Assembly (NCBI RefSeq): GCF_018739885.1
Contig: NZ_JADOES010000029.1
Coordinates: 1 to 64,000, forward strand
Reading direction: 5' to 3'
Length of the DNA: 64,000 bases
DNA from: Leptothoe spongobia TAU-MAC 1115
GTDB taxonomy: Bacteria; Cyanobacteriota; Cyanobacteriia; Phormidesmidales; Phormidesmidaceae
The notes beneath the pieces are model-generated. The model was not told the origin of the DNA, made no database searches, and saw nothing but the letters and a program-made list of their open reading frames with translations. Position numbers and translations under genes: made by a program. This document shows positions 28,656 through 37,373 of the stretch, piece by piece (position 1 is the first letter of the stretch; the number at the start of each line of letters is the position of its first letter).

Positions 28656-29564
28656 CTAAATCACGAATCTCTCGGCAACGCTGGCGTTGCCGAGAGCTAG
28701 TTTGAGGCTAAATTGTTCGCCGGGATTACCGATGAATTTTAGCTGGATGGCTTCCGTAGCCCTAGATTCGGCCTGCATAACCTCCTGGTTGTCTGCATCT
28801 AGAACACTCAGTTTTAGCTGAGTAGGAAGATAGGTTTGTGCTTGTCCAGAGTAAACCTGAACCTGGATTTCGGTTTGGGACTCTGAAAGGGGCAATAGGC
28901 CAACGGCGAGGATAATGTCGTATTCGTTGAGGCTAATGCGTTTGCTGCGAGCGATGATGCTTTCAGTGGATTCAGTTGTTTGGTTTCTAAAGGCCAGGGT
29001 GGCTGGATTTACAAAGCTATCTAAGGTTTGCCAGGCGTCATCGGCCAGGTCTTGTAACCAGTCGTTCAGCTGGGTAATCCCCTCGCTGGCTTGTTGCACG
29101 AGACTGGGCGTCAGCAGTCCGGAAAGAGTTTCCATGGGTTGTAGTTGAGAGAGAGAGACCCGGTCAGCGGCCTTGGTTACAAAGCCCAACAGGGTGGCTG
29201 TGCGCAGACTATCGTCAATGTGGACGGCGACATAGCCAATCCGGTCCTGGTGAAGTTCGGGCGCGATCGCAAACTCCATTTCCCCGCCCACCACAGGACA
29301 ACATTCCAGCTGGCCATAGTCTTTCACTGCCAGGGCCGATGTCCCCAACAACATTTGCTGCACGGGGTTTAGACCATCACTAGCCGATAGATCGGGCTCA
29401 TACCCCAGACACTCCAGGTAAAATCGCGTGGCATAAATCGCCAGGGTATTGAGATAGACCTGTTTGGCCTTTTGCGGTGATGTTTGATGTTGTCGAAATT
29501 GTTCCGCCTGGTGATGCGGTTCTAATGTCAGGGTAACCGTAAAGTCAGAAAGGGAGGTGTTCAT
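28656..29564 (-). CDS. DUF1822 family protein
   Basis: The protein is 302 residues from the preferred ATG at 29564 (MNTSLSDFTVTLTL). An upstream in-frame start at 29651 would add a proline-rich leader that overlaps an intergenic hairpin and is unlikely. Family marks are the helix with AKQVYLNTLAIYATRFYLECLGYEPDL, the ECCPVV/GEMEF strand region, GYVAVHID and the C-terminal GLLPLSESQTEIQVQVYSG. DUF1822 proteins are cyanobacterial, of unknown function, and usually lie between a sigma-like gene and CHAT genes, as here. The gene ends four bases before the CHAT-CHASE2 start. No membrane segment is seen, so it is probably cytoplasmic. Confidence 0.85.
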   Translation of the reverse strand: MNTSLSDFTVTLTLEPHHQAEQFRQHQTSPQKAKQVYLNTLAIYATRFYLECLGYEPDLSASDGLNPVQQMLLGTSALAVKDYGQLECCPVVGGEMEFAIAPELHQDRIGYVAVHIDDSLRTATLLGFVTKAADRVSLSQLQPMETLSGLLTPSLVQQASEGITQLNDWLQDLADDAWQTLDSFVNPATLAFRNQTTESTESIIARSKRISLNEYDIILAVGLLPLSESQTEIQVQVYSGQAQTYLPTQLKLSVLDADNQEVMQAESRATEAIQLKFIGNPGEQFSLKLALGNASVAERFVI

Positions 29565-29588
29565 GGCTGGTCTCTTTTGCTGGACAGT

Positions 29589-29652
29589 GGGGAAGGGGAA
29601 AGGGGAAGGAGGAGGAGGAAGGGGAAAGACCGTAGGGTGGGCAGTGCCCACC
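29589..29652. repeat. 41-base polypurine tract plus perfect GGTGGGCA hairpin
   Basis: Bases 29589-29629 are all G or A (runs of GGGGAA and GGA). Bases 29636-29652 form a perfect palindrome, GGTGGGCA-G-TGCCCACC, a type of short repeat frequent between cyanobacterial genes. Both lie between the sigma-like gene and the DUF1822 gene. They may attenuate transcription or mark an inserted repeat. Confidence 0.7.
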
Positions 29653-29671
29653 AGCCAGGAAATTGAAAGAT

Positions 29672-30565
29672 TTAAAGCAATTCCTGAAATTGGTCTGAAA
29701 ACTTATCGCAGCAGCGTTGAAAGAAACTGCTCAGGGTCGGAATTTTGATATCCAACTGGTTAGAAATCTCATCCCAGCTTTGGTCCGCAAATCGGGCCAG
29801 GGCAATAGCCTGAAAGTTGGCGTCGGGACGCTTGCGAATGTGGGTAGATTTGAACACATCCTCAGGGTCGTTGGCGATGTAGTCTCGGACATCGTTGGCG
29901 AGGGAGGATTGAGGTTCTGGCTGGGACAGGCGCTCCAGATCATTGAGATTGGGTAGTTCCTGGGTGTCGCGATCGCTAAACTGACGACGACACTCAATTA
30001 CCATGCGGTCCAGGCGAAAATTCACCCAGTTCATAAACTTGCGGGACTGGCCCCGGTTGGGGTCATAGGTGTCGATCTTTTGGCAGACGTAGACTAGGGT
30101 GCGGTTGACGGCCTCCTCGTACAGTAGGGTGTAAAACGACGGTGTGAACTTGGCGCGGTGGGGCCGGGCCAGACGACCACAGACACGGATGGCTTCCACC
30201 AGCTGGAGTAGGGCATGTTGCCGTAGACTGCTGGGGTTGGGCTGGCCCTGGGCTTCGAGGGCGAGGTCCTTGAGTAGGGGGTCGGTCAGGGCCGCTTGGG
30301 TAGCCTGGGTGCGGAGCTGATAACCCCAGGTGGGGTCAGGTTTTAGCAGTCCTTTGTCGATGCAGTCCTGGAGTAGCTGGGTGAGCTGGTGGCGGATGCG
30401 ATCGCAAATTTCCTTATAGATACCGGCGAGGGGTTGACCTCGGGGGGGACGACCTACTTTTCGCGATCGCATCATCATATCCACCAACTCAGAGAAGATG
30501 CCTTCATCTCCCCCTGATGGCTGTCCCTGGAGAGCCAGGATAAGTTGCTTAAAGCGCGATTCCAT
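29672..30565 (-). CDS. sigma-70-like transcription factor heading the CHAT cluster
   Basis: The protein is 297 residues from the ATG at 30565 (MESRFKQLILALQG); a longer start at 30604 is possible. The central part matches sigma region 2: YEEAVNRTLVYVCQKIDTYD, then RKFMNWVNFRLDRMVIE. The end matches region 4: FADQSWDEISNQLDIKIPTLSSFFQRC. The N-terminal ~130 residues are specific to this cyanobacterial group. No anti-sigma gene is adjacent. As first gene of the minus-strand cluster it probably directs transcription of the DUF1822-CHAT-TPS genes. The match is weaker than for group 1-4 sigmas, so its action as a true sigma factor is inferred. Confidence 0.75.
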   Translation of the reverse strand: MESRFKQLILALQGQPSGGDEGIFSELVDMMMRSRKVGRPPRGQPLAGIYKEICDRIRHQLTQLLQDCIDKGLLKPDPTWGYQLRTQATQAALTDPLLKDLALEAQGQPNPSSLRQHALLQLVEAIRVCGRLARPHRAKFTPSFYTLLYEEAVNRTLVYVCQKIDTYDPNRGQSRKFMNWVNFRLDRMVIECRRQFSDRDTQELPNLNDLERLSQPEPQSSLANDVRDYIANDPEDVFKSTHIRKRPDANFQAIALARFADQSWDEISNQLDIKIPTLSSFFQRCCDKFSDQFQELL

Positions 30566-30604
30566 AAGCGATCTTGGTGAAATGCAATACGAGTATCCAG
30601 TCAA

Positions 30605-30964
30605 ACCTTTTCAAAATTATCGGCCTGTTTCCAGATAACTCGTACGATTCGATCGGTTTTTATGCAAAACAATACAAAAGATTTCAAAACGGCCATATAT
30701 CAAGACTTTCATGGGATTGAGTTGTGAAACCAGCTAAAATTTAGCGTATTGAATGCACTAATGTTTCACGACCTTATTTGTAAGCAGTCATGGATGCTTG
30801 TAGAACAGGACCTGCTCTTCCTCTGATTTCTTATATAAACCTTGTCCACGTCCAGAATGGTCGTTTTACCGTGGGCGAAGCTACAGGTTTCAACTTGGAC
30901 GTAGTTTAACCGTGATCACTGTTTACAGTAAGTTACAGACGCTAATTATTCTTCCAAAAATGCC
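30605..30964. other. divergent intergenic region
   Basis: It separates the sigma-like gene (minus) and the GST gene (plus). A 39-codon frame at 30790-30909 starts with ATG but has no ribosome binding site and no known relatives. GTCCACGTCC and TTGGACGTAG form a loose inverted pair at about 30847 and 30894. Otherwise nothing is seen. Confidence 0.4.
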
Positions 30965-31591
30965 ATGACTCAAATTACTCTCTATGGTCCAGCTATTAGC
31001 ACCTATGTTCGTACCGTTCGGATGATCCTGACTGAAACGAATACCTCCTACGATTTGCAACCAGTTGATATTTTCAGTGATCGGAGTCAAGAATATTTGG
31101 CAAAACATCCCTTTGGCAAAGTTCCAGCTCTAGAAGTGGATGGGGAAATTCTTTATGAAACTCGTGCCATTGTTGAGTACCTGGATGCAGTTGTTGGGAA
31201 TCATGCTTTCACTCCTGACGAACCCATGGGCCAGGCCAGGATGCGTCAAATTATGTCGATTGTCGACAACTACCTCTACAGTCCATCCATTAGCGTGATT
31301 ACAATTCAACGCTTAATTGTTCCAAGTCAGGGAGGCCAGCCTGATGAAGCCGCGATTCAGGCCGCCGTGCCCAAAATCCAAACAGCACTAGGTGCAATTG
31401 AAGCGATCGCCACTTGTAATCCTTACCTGTTGGGGAACATGATTACCCTGGCAGATTTGTACTTAATGCCCGTGATGCTTTATTTGTCCAAGACCCCGGA
31501 AATAGATAAGGTGACAGGTGAAACCCCGAAACTCAAATCCTGGTGGGAATCAATCAACCAACGGCCAAGTTTTCTGCAGGTGATTGGTTAA
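30965..31591 (+). CDS. glutathione S-transferase family protein
   Basis: The gene encodes 208 residues. The N-terminal thioredoxin-like domain (1-80) has LYGPAISTYVRTVR with the usual Ser/Thr position, then HPFGKVPALEVDGEILYETRAIVEYLD, where the cis-Pro and ETRAI contact glutathione. The C-terminal helical domain includes ITLADLYLMPVMLYL. Such enzymes conjugate or reduce electrophiles with glutathione in the cytoplasm; the substrate is unknown. It is a single gene with the convergent membrane glycosyltransferase behind it and a strong hairpin between them. The start has no clear ribosome binding site. Confidence 0.9.
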   Translation: MTQITLYGPAISTYVRTVRMILTETNTSYDLQPVDIFSDRSQEYLAKHPFGKVPALEVDGEILYETRAIVEYLDAVVGNHAFTPDEPMGQARMRQIMSIVDNYLYSPSISVITIQRLIVPSQGGQPDEAAIQAAVPKIQTALGAIEAIATCNPYLLGNMITLADLYLMPVMLYLSKTPEIDKVTGETPKLKSWWESINQRPSFLQVIG

Positions 31592-31607
31592 CGATTTCAG
31601 GACGATG

Positions 31608-31632
31608 CGTTACGCTAGCCGCTAGCGTAACG
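31608..31632. terminator. perfect 12-bp inverted repeat between convergent genes
   Basis: CGTTACGCTAGC and GCTAGCGTAACG face each other with one base between. It lies 16 bases after the GST stop and five bases beyond the end of the convergent gene, so it can serve both directions. Confidence 0.7.
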
Positions 31633-31637
31633 TTAAT

Positions 31638-33185
31638 CTATATAAGGCATTGACGATTCTCTTCGCTGAGGTCATAAAGATTGACAAAAGCGCCTATATC
31701 CTGGTAACTGTCCGACAATTTACCTAAACAATTTAGATAGCCCAACACAAGATCATTTTCCTCATCTATCGAAGCATGGGAAAACAGTACCCAAACCCGT
31801 GGGTTGCCTCGCAGCTGGTCAAGGTCGCGTAAATATCGCTCACGTTCTTGGGCCGATACTCCTCTGCCATCATAGTTGTCTAAATGACCAATGCCGAGAA
31901 TATAGTCATCTGGCCTATAACCATAGCGATCGGTATAAAACAAAAACTGCAGATTCCCTCGCTGGTAGATGTACAGTTTATCGTTCTCTTGCCAATGGGT
32001 TTGGATATATTCAATGACCGGACGTATTTCTTCTCTTAGATGCGGGGTATACAGCTGTGGTAAAGACTTCTGCAGTGGCTGAAAAATGAGTAAAGCTGCC
32101 AGACTGATGCTAATGAAACGCACATAGACATTTCGTGTTTTGATTAACTGGTCTACTCCAAGGGCAATTCCTACAATCAACAGGGGCATCAAAAAGAAAA
32201 TTAAACGACCCGAAAAAGGATATTTTCCAATGCAGGCGGCAAACAAGGCGAACAAAATGGGTGACAGAACCACCCACAGCTCTCGTCGTCGGTATAGGGA
32301 AAAGCAGCCGATTAGAAAGAATGCGATCGCAACTCCATCCCATGGACTGGCAAACCCTAACGGTGAATAAAATGACCGTCCCAGTCGATCCAGCAACCAT
32401 ACGAATGTCTCGATCCAATTGTCATCTGGGTTTGGAAAAGCCCCCCTCCCCTGCCAGGATGACTTGAGCAGCTGATTGGCTCCTAGATCCTGGAGAGAGA
32501 TCAGATAAAACAGCCCAAAGCTAACGAGCCAGCTCAAATAAACAAGTAGCCTTTTGATTAAGGCGCTGCTGAACCTAAATCCCTTTTGAACCCACCATGT
32601 CTTGAGCAACGAGCCCACCGCTGCTCCTGCCAAAGCAAACACAGCTGTATGAGAAAACCAAACTGCAACAGATCCCAGTAAGGCCAAAACCACTGATTGA
32701 CGACCAGAAGAGCATTTAGTTTCAGTTTGTTGGGCAAGTAACAGACAACCTAGGGTCAGGGCTGCATCCGTCGAATACTGTTTAACCTCAGTCGAAAAAT
32801 AAATAAACGATGGCAAAAAGCCCACCAGGACCAGGGCAACAAGTACCGCCGGTCCCTTCGTGTAACGACGGACTGCAACATACATCAGGAGTAACATCGC
32901 CAGGCCACCCAATAACGGAAATAACCGCAGGCTATACTCGTTATTGCCAAAAAGCTGAGTCGCTAACTTTTCGACCCACAGAAACCCAATGGGGGCACCC
33001 TGGTTGTAGTCCAGGGGTCGTAACAGCTCACCATAGGAACGATTAACAAGATTCACCGCTAAGCTGGCCTCATCGCCCCATAGCGAACGATTAAATCCAT
33101 ATTGAATGAGTCTGATCAAACCACTGATAAGGATAATTATCCCTGCCATAATGTCAGTGGTGATCAATGTCTTTAATCGTTGCAA
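31638..33185 (-). CDS. GT39-type (dolichyl-phosphate-mannose family) membrane glycosyltransferase
   Basis: The protein is about 515 residues. GGAGGAGG six bases before a TTG at 33185 supports that start; a TTG at 33215 gives ten more residues. The first luminal loop has RSLWGDEASLAVNLVNRSYGEL, where the Asp-Glu pair is the typical catalytic position of GT-C transferases. About ten hydrophobic helices follow (GGLAMLLLMYVAV, VALVLVGFLPSFIYF and others). The C-terminal ~130 residues are soluble. The family transfers sugars from polyprenyl-phosphate carriers on the outer face of the membrane; acceptor unknown. Not in an operon. Confidence 0.82.
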   Translation of the reverse strand: MQRLKTLITTDIMAGIIILISGLIRLIQYGFNRSLWGDEASLAVNLVNRSYGELLRPLDYNQGAPIGFLWVEKLATQLFGNNEYSLRLFPLLGGLAMLLLMYVAVRRYTKGPAVLVALVLVGFLPSFIYFSTEVKQYSTDAALTLGCLLLAQQTETKCSSGRQSVVLALLGSVAVWFSHTAVFALAGAAVGSLLKTWWVQKGFRFSSALIKRLLVYLSWLVSFGLFYLISLQDLGANQLLKSSWQGRGAFPNPDDNWIETFVWLLDRLGRSFYSPLGFASPWDGVAIAFFLIGCFSLYRRRELWVVLSPILFALFAACIGKYPFSGRLIFFLMPLLIVGIALGVDQLIKTRNVYVRFISISLAALLIFQPLQKSLPQLYTPHLREEIRPVIEYIQTHWQENDKLYIYQRGNLQFLFYTDRYGYRPDDYILGIGHLDNYDGRGVSAQERERYLRDLDQLRGNPRVWVLFSHASIDEENDLVLGYLNCLGKLSDSYQDIGAFVNLYDLSEENRQCLI

Positions 33186-33348
33186 ACAATACCTCCTCCA
33201 CCTTAATAGAAACAAGAATTTATAATATGACTAATTGTAGGATAGGAAGCAATATCATTCCAGGAACAAGGTTATATGGCTAGCCCTGCTCTATTGTTCG
33301 GGGCAGGCGCAGATTTCAGTACGAAGTTTCGGAGGTAGGCGTAAACGT

Positions 33349-33552
33349 CTACATGAGACTCTCTATCGTAACAACAACAACGCAACGCTCCTGTTGTTCT
33401 GCAGTAAGCTCCTCTAAGTCCTCGTTCACATAATCTGTATACGATTGTGCCGTATCAGTACTACTGAAACAGGTAATGAAACCCACATCATTACTTGTAA
33501 TGGCTCCACCTAAGCCAATAGCTACTTGTCTTGCCAATTGAAGCTGTTCCAT
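33349..33552 (-). CDS. small hypothetical protein
   Basis: The gene encodes 67 residues, including QVAIGLGGAITSNDVGF and an acidic NEDLEELTAEQQER stretch. It starts four bases behind the excisionase-like gene, with AGGT just upstream, so the two form a pair. I do not recognise the protein. Its size and partner suggest an accessory gene of a mobile element. Confidence 0.55.
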   Translation of the reverse strand: MEQLQLARQVAIGLGGAITSNDVGFITCFSSTDTAQSYTDYVNEDLEELTAEQQERCVVVVTIESLM

Positions 33553-33556
33553 AAAA

Positions 33557-33775
33557 TTACCTATCTATTGCAATTGCCCGTCCGTGAGCTACAGGATCTT
33601 CTCGGTTATGCAACCAGTCCTTTAGCAGTTCAAGATTGTAGCGAATGCAACGACTGTTGATCCGTAACCAGTGGAGACCCTCAATCCACTCTCCACTGCG
33701 ACGATAACGCTTGAGTGTGGAACCACTCATATTCAAACATTCTGTTGCCTGACGTTTACTAACAAAGAGAAGCAT
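33557..33775 (-). CDS. excisionase/MerR-like helix-turn-helix protein
   Basis: The gene encodes 72 residues. FVSKRQATECLNMSGSTLKRYRRSG is a helix-turn-helix of the excisionase/AlpA-like type, followed by a wing-like GLHWLRINSRCIRYN and a helix LELLKDWL. AGGAG lies seven bases before the ATG. It overlaps the spacing of the next small gene. Such proteins regulate or assist excision of integrated elements, and no integrase is found in the window. The transposon remnants downstream fit a mobile-element setting. Confidence 0.7.
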   Translation of the reverse strand: MLLFVSKRQATECLNMSGSTLKRYRRSGEWIEGLHWLRINSRCIRYNLELLKDWLHNREDPVAHGRAIAIDR

Positions 33776-34286
33776 GACGCTACTCCTAAACGTTGTTGGT
33801 CAATTCCAAAAAGCGGCAGATGTGGTTGAAGGTTCTTGCAGCTATGACAACCCAAAGGAACCCTCAGCAGTCCTGATAGTTTCTATCCTATGATCTATCT
33901 AAAGGTGTCAGCATAAAGTTGCTAAATAAGGGTGCTAACCAGTTCCATCTCGTTAATTGATCAGCATAAGTCTCAAAACTACTGATTTAATTGGATTTTA
34001 GCTCCTATAAAAATCTAAGCTTGCCTATCAAATTGCCCCTTGACTCAGTCAGTCGTTCTAGCTAATCTAAGCCTTAGCCTGTTCAAGGCCTTACTACAGA
34101 GTCCATAATTTAGCGCCACCAGCAAGTGCGCGAACACTATGCTGGTGACTTCACCCCCGAGTTGCGCGAACAACCTGGGAGCGCAGGTTTAATGTACCTG
34201 ATGCCACCCCGGATTGCACCTATGCACGGGGTGGCTAATTTATGGCTCTGGTTTCCTTCTCGTCGTTTATCTGGAGATCAGAGTCT
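33776..34286. other. gene-free 500-base region
   Basis: It holds the presumed promoters for the excisionase-like gene (minus) and the small conserved protein (plus). Short frames around 34126-34286 do not resemble known proteins. No repeat or tRNA is seen. Confidence 0.4.
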
Positions 34287-34532
34287 ATGTTTATCGATAA
34301 TAGCCAGGGTACAGGGGTGCCTACAGATCCGCCTGCCAGTGGAGCATTGCCGGAATATCAGTATGAAGATGTCAGGCTCATGTTGCTGGGCAGTTTGACA
34401 TCGGTGCAAAATACCATCGCCCTGCTATTCAAGCTTAACTACGCAGAACCAAACGATTGGAGCCGTCCGTTAGCAACTGGACGTCCCAACGAAGTGATGG
34501 CCATTTTGACCAGACGAGTCAGGGTGCATTAG
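34287..34532 (+). CDS. small conserved cyanobacterial protein
   Basis: The protein is 81 residues from the ATG at 34287, which has TGGAGA about ten bases upstream; earlier in-frame codons lack a signal. The core YQYEDVRLMLLGSLTSVQNTIALLFKLNYAEPNDWSRPL and the tail EVMAILTRRV are those of a small conserved protein that I recall from many cyanobacteria. The function is unknown. The flanks are gene-poor and rich in transposon remnants. Confidence 0.7.
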   Translation: MFIDNSQGTGVPTDPPASGALPEYQYEDVRLMLLGSLTSVQNTIALLFKLNYAEPNDWSRPLATGRPNEVMAILTRRVRVH

Positions 34533-34840
34533 AGAAAATAGGGCCATGTTTGTTCATGGCCTTGGAGTGGGTAAATTGATGAATGGGGCTATCCCAATGG
34601 TGGGCGACCTATACTAACCTCTCGGATTAGAACCGATCACTGCGTCATTTTCCTCTTGCTCTCGTGTATAGCGACGTACAGTTTCCTCTTTAAAAACCAC
34701 CTTTGAAACAGCGTAGCCTCTCACTCAAAAGTTCTCTCCTGCATATTCTTATAACTTCAGGCTCTTCAGGCTCTTAGTCATTTTGGGTGTCCAAATTGGA
34801 TAGCAAAGCGTAGATAGGGATTGGCCTTTGCGTGCATCCC

Positions 34841-34985
34841 ATCATTGACCTTCTACAGAATCTACTACCTGACTCATCCGCCTTGACATTGAAACACTGG
34901 GATTTAGATACGGGCCCCATCAGTTCGTCGTCACCGTAGAATCCAGAAATGGCAAAGAGTCCGAAGTGCATACGATTTTACAGAG
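34841..34985 (+). pseudogene. ISL3-like transposase N-terminal remnant
   Basis: On the plus strand, LLQNLLPDSSALTLKHWDLD resembles the start of ISL3-family transposases. After a frame change, FVVTVESRNGKESEVH takes the place of the following beta strand. The zinc-finger part and all of the DDE domain are absent, so this is a short fossil. The match is by eye. Confidence 0.4.
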
Positions 34986-34987
34986 TC

Positions 34988-35086
34988 CAGAGGGAGGTGA
35001 TTAAAGATGAAATCTTAGCTCATATTTCGTTACTTCCCTACAAGCATGTCGTGCTCAATGGAACCTATTTCATTGATGCTCTCTAA
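34988..35086 (+). pseudogene. Tn3-family transposase C-terminal remnant, copy A
   Basis: The frame reads EVIKDEILAHISLLPYKHVV and then LNGTYFIDAL before TAA. Tn3-type transposases end in this pattern (a Glu-Asp helix, AH(I/L)SPL, then H(I/V)NLNG.Y). About 70 bases are nearly identical to 37620-37690. The rest of the transposase is missing. Confidence 0.5.
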
Positions 35087-35845
35087 CTTAAGAGTCCTGT
35101 ATAGAAAGGCTTTGAGGAATACTTGACATTCATAACCATAGATTTCTATTCCAATGTCCCCACTGGTCCACTTAGTACGATTTTCCAAAGTTTTTTTTCA
35201 ACCAAAAGAAATATCGGAAGCCCTTTTTCAAAAAGGCATTCAAGCAAAATATCCTGAAAATATTTTCTGAAATTTCATACTCTTGTCAAAGAAATGGTGC
35301 AAGCGATGTTTCTAGTTGCTAGGCTGTTGTCCATGAATTGTTTGTGATGCAGTTTGAAATGATCACCCATGTATCATGCCTAATTCGCAATTCACCTGTT
35401 CCATCGCTGATTTGGAGAATGATTGTAACTGTTCTTATCGCAGTTTATCAATAGGCCGAAAATACTTCATATCAAGGATCAGCAACGTTTTATATCCAGA
35501 AGATTGCAGCATACCTCAGCAGGGCAAACGCATACTAAATTAAAACTCCAAATCATCCACGTTACAAAGCTTTGAGCCTCTATTGAGTAGTACCCAATCA
35601 GAAGGAAAATAGGTACTTACAGCGCTCCATTATTGAGAATTTAGTCAACAGTCATTTTTGGATAAACGGCTATAGCATTATTCACCCAGGCAATTGAGAC
35701 TGATCCAGTGAGTATGCGTGTGCCCCATCCCTAAGCGACTGCCTTGACATTTCCACCCTAATAATACTTTGACATCAGTACAGTCCTGGGGTTGCTCTGT
35801 CTTGTTGCTAAGGCTTGGCCTCAGGTGTCTTCGGAGATTTTTACC
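35087..35845. other. degenerate gene-free region
   Basis: This 760-base stretch is AT-rich and broken by stops in all frames. Pieces such as PKEISEALFQKGIQAKYPEN on the plus strand (about 35200-35270) look like former coding sequence, but I could not assign them. The last part should contain the promoter of the SDR gene. Confidence 0.4.
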
Positions 35846-36658
35846 ATGAAGAATATGCAAGGAAAGACAGCTCTGGTCACCGGAGCCTCGCGTGGTATTG
35901 GCCGTGCGATCGCAATCGAGCTTGCCAAACAGGGGGTTAGCTATATCTTGCTAATCGCCCGTAATCTTCAGAAATTGCAGGAAGTGGCAACAGAAATTCG
36001 CCAGTATGGGGCTCAGGCTATTCCCTTGTCCGTTGACCTCACCGAGTCAACTGCCGTCAATATTATTGTCGCCCAAGCATGGAAAGATTATGGTCCGTTT
36101 GACCTGTTAGTCAACTGTGCCGGTATTGCCTATCAGTCCAATTTTCTCAAAACACCCTTGAGGCAGGCACATGCCGAACTATCCACCAATTTGATGGGAT
36201 TGTACCTTGTTACCTGGCTGGTGGGACGTCGTATGGCTGCTCGCCGTCAGGGGACCATTGTTAACGTCTCTAGTCTCATGGGTAAAGTCGCTGCTCCTAC
36301 CATGGCCACCTATTCAGCCACAAAATTTGCCATCGTGGGCTTTACCCAAGCCCTACGCCACGAACTAGCCCCCCATAACGTTCGAGTCGTTGCGTTGCTA
36401 CCATCGCTTACAGACACTGACATGGTAAGGGAGTTTAACGTATTCCGCTGGGTGCTACCCCTTAGCACCGAACAGGTCGCTCAAGGCCTAATGACCGGTC
36501 TTAAATCTCGTAATTCAGAAATTACCGTTGGCTGGCAAAGTCACCTGATTCTCTGGTTCCATCGTTTCTTGCCACAGCTCATGATGGATGCCATCATCCA
36601 ACTATCTAATTCTGGCTCGCCCACACCAGCCTATCCCAACCCAAAGGGAATCCAATAA
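35846..36658 (+). CDS. short-chain dehydrogenase/reductase
   Basis: The protein is 270 residues from the ATG at 35846 (MKNMQGKTALVTG), with CGGAG upstream; a longer start at 35792 is less likely. The cofactor motif TGASRGIG, the NCAG element, the catalytic Ser in VSSLMGK and the YSATK pair (Tyr and Lys) are all present. The overall type is close to 3-oxoacyl reductase-like classical SDRs, NADP(H)-dependent, cytoplasmic. The substrate cannot be read. It stands alone between transposon remnants. Confidence 0.9.
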   Translation: MKNMQGKTALVTGASRGIGRAIAIELAKQGVSYILLIARNLQKLQEVATEIRQYGAQAIPLSVDLTESTAVNIIVAQAWKDYGPFDLLVNCAGIAYQSNFLKTPLRQAHAELSTNLMGLYLVTWLVGRRMAARRQGTIVNVSSLMGKVAAPTMATYSATKFAIVGFTQALRHELAPHNVRVVALLPSLTDTDMVREFNVFRWVLPLSTEQVAQGLMTGLKSRNSEITVGWQSHLILWFHRFLPQLMMDAIIQLSNSGSPTPAYPNPKGIQ

Positions 36659-37012
36659 ATCGTTCTTCTATGGGTCTACTATAATCCGATGGATGCCCAC
36701 AGGATCCTTTGACGGATAATCCTATCGTCTTCTTACATAACCATCAAATTTCCTTGGTTTATGGATGAAATCACGGCGTCGTGAGGTGATTGAGGCTTGA
36801 CTGAACGATTCCAATCATGACTTATTAAGTGGTTTAGCCGTCGATTAAAGCTTTAAAGCACAATAGCATCGAGAACGATCTACCTGAGGAATTTCTCTAT
36901 ATTAGATAAGACTCTCTAAAGTTGTTCTACGAAGCAATAACCCCGCTAAAAACAAAGCTCTCTAGTGCAAGCAAAAAGAAATATCAGTGACCTGATTGGG
37001 TGCTGGTATTGA
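36659..37012. other. gene-free region before the RRM fragment
   Basis: No coding frame of note and no clear repeat is seen here. The start and first beta strand expected for the RRM protein are not found in any frame. Confidence 0.4.
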
Positions 37013-37258
37013 ATTAGAATTAGAGACGAGGATCTAACAACTGCATGCGTAGCGCATGGAACGGTCAAGAGTGTTCATCTCCCCACGGATCGTGAAACCG
37101 ATCGCATGCGAGGCTTCGCTTTTATGGAAATGAGTACAGAGTCTGGGGAAGCGGCGGCCATTGAAGCACTCGATGGTGCAGAGTGGATGGGGCATGATCT
37201 AAAGGTCAATAAAGCTAAGCCCCTTGAAAATTGCAGTGGCGGTCGCAAAAGTTGGTAA
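37013..37258 (+). pseudogene. RNA-binding (RRM) protein lacking its N-terminus
   Basis: A frame opens directly behind TGA (37010) and runs 81 codons to TAA. It reads HGTVKSVHLPTDRETDRMRG and continues to the RNP1 element RGFAFMEM, then AIEALDGAEWMGHDLKVNKAKP. These are the hallmarks of the cyanobacterial Rbp family of small RNA-binding proteins (cold and stress response). The first ~13 residues with the start codon and the RNP2 strand (IYVGNL type) are missing. Only a short GGR tail remains of the glycine-rich end. Most likely a truncated pseudogene, although translation from an alternative start is not excluded. Confidence 0.65.
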
Positions 37259-37335
37259 CAGATTTTCTCTTCTCGTAGTTACTAAATCTTGACGTCACGT
37301 CATTTTTAGTCATTTGGTTGTAGAGGCTGGACTAA

Positions 37336-37373
37336 CTAAAAGAGTTCAGGTAGAAATGCCTGAACTCTTTTAG
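37336..37373. terminator. perfect 15-bp stem hairpin
   Basis: CTAAAAGAGTTCAGG (37336-37350) pairs perfectly with CCTGAACTCTTTTAG (37359-37373) across an eight-base loop. A-rich and T-rich ends on both strands make it a likely bidirectional terminator. It includes the stop codon of the minus-strand small gene. Confidence 0.75.

Noticed and set aside
30790..30909. 39-codon frame in the divergent region
   Set aside because: No ribosome binding site, no known relative, and it lies in a promoter region.
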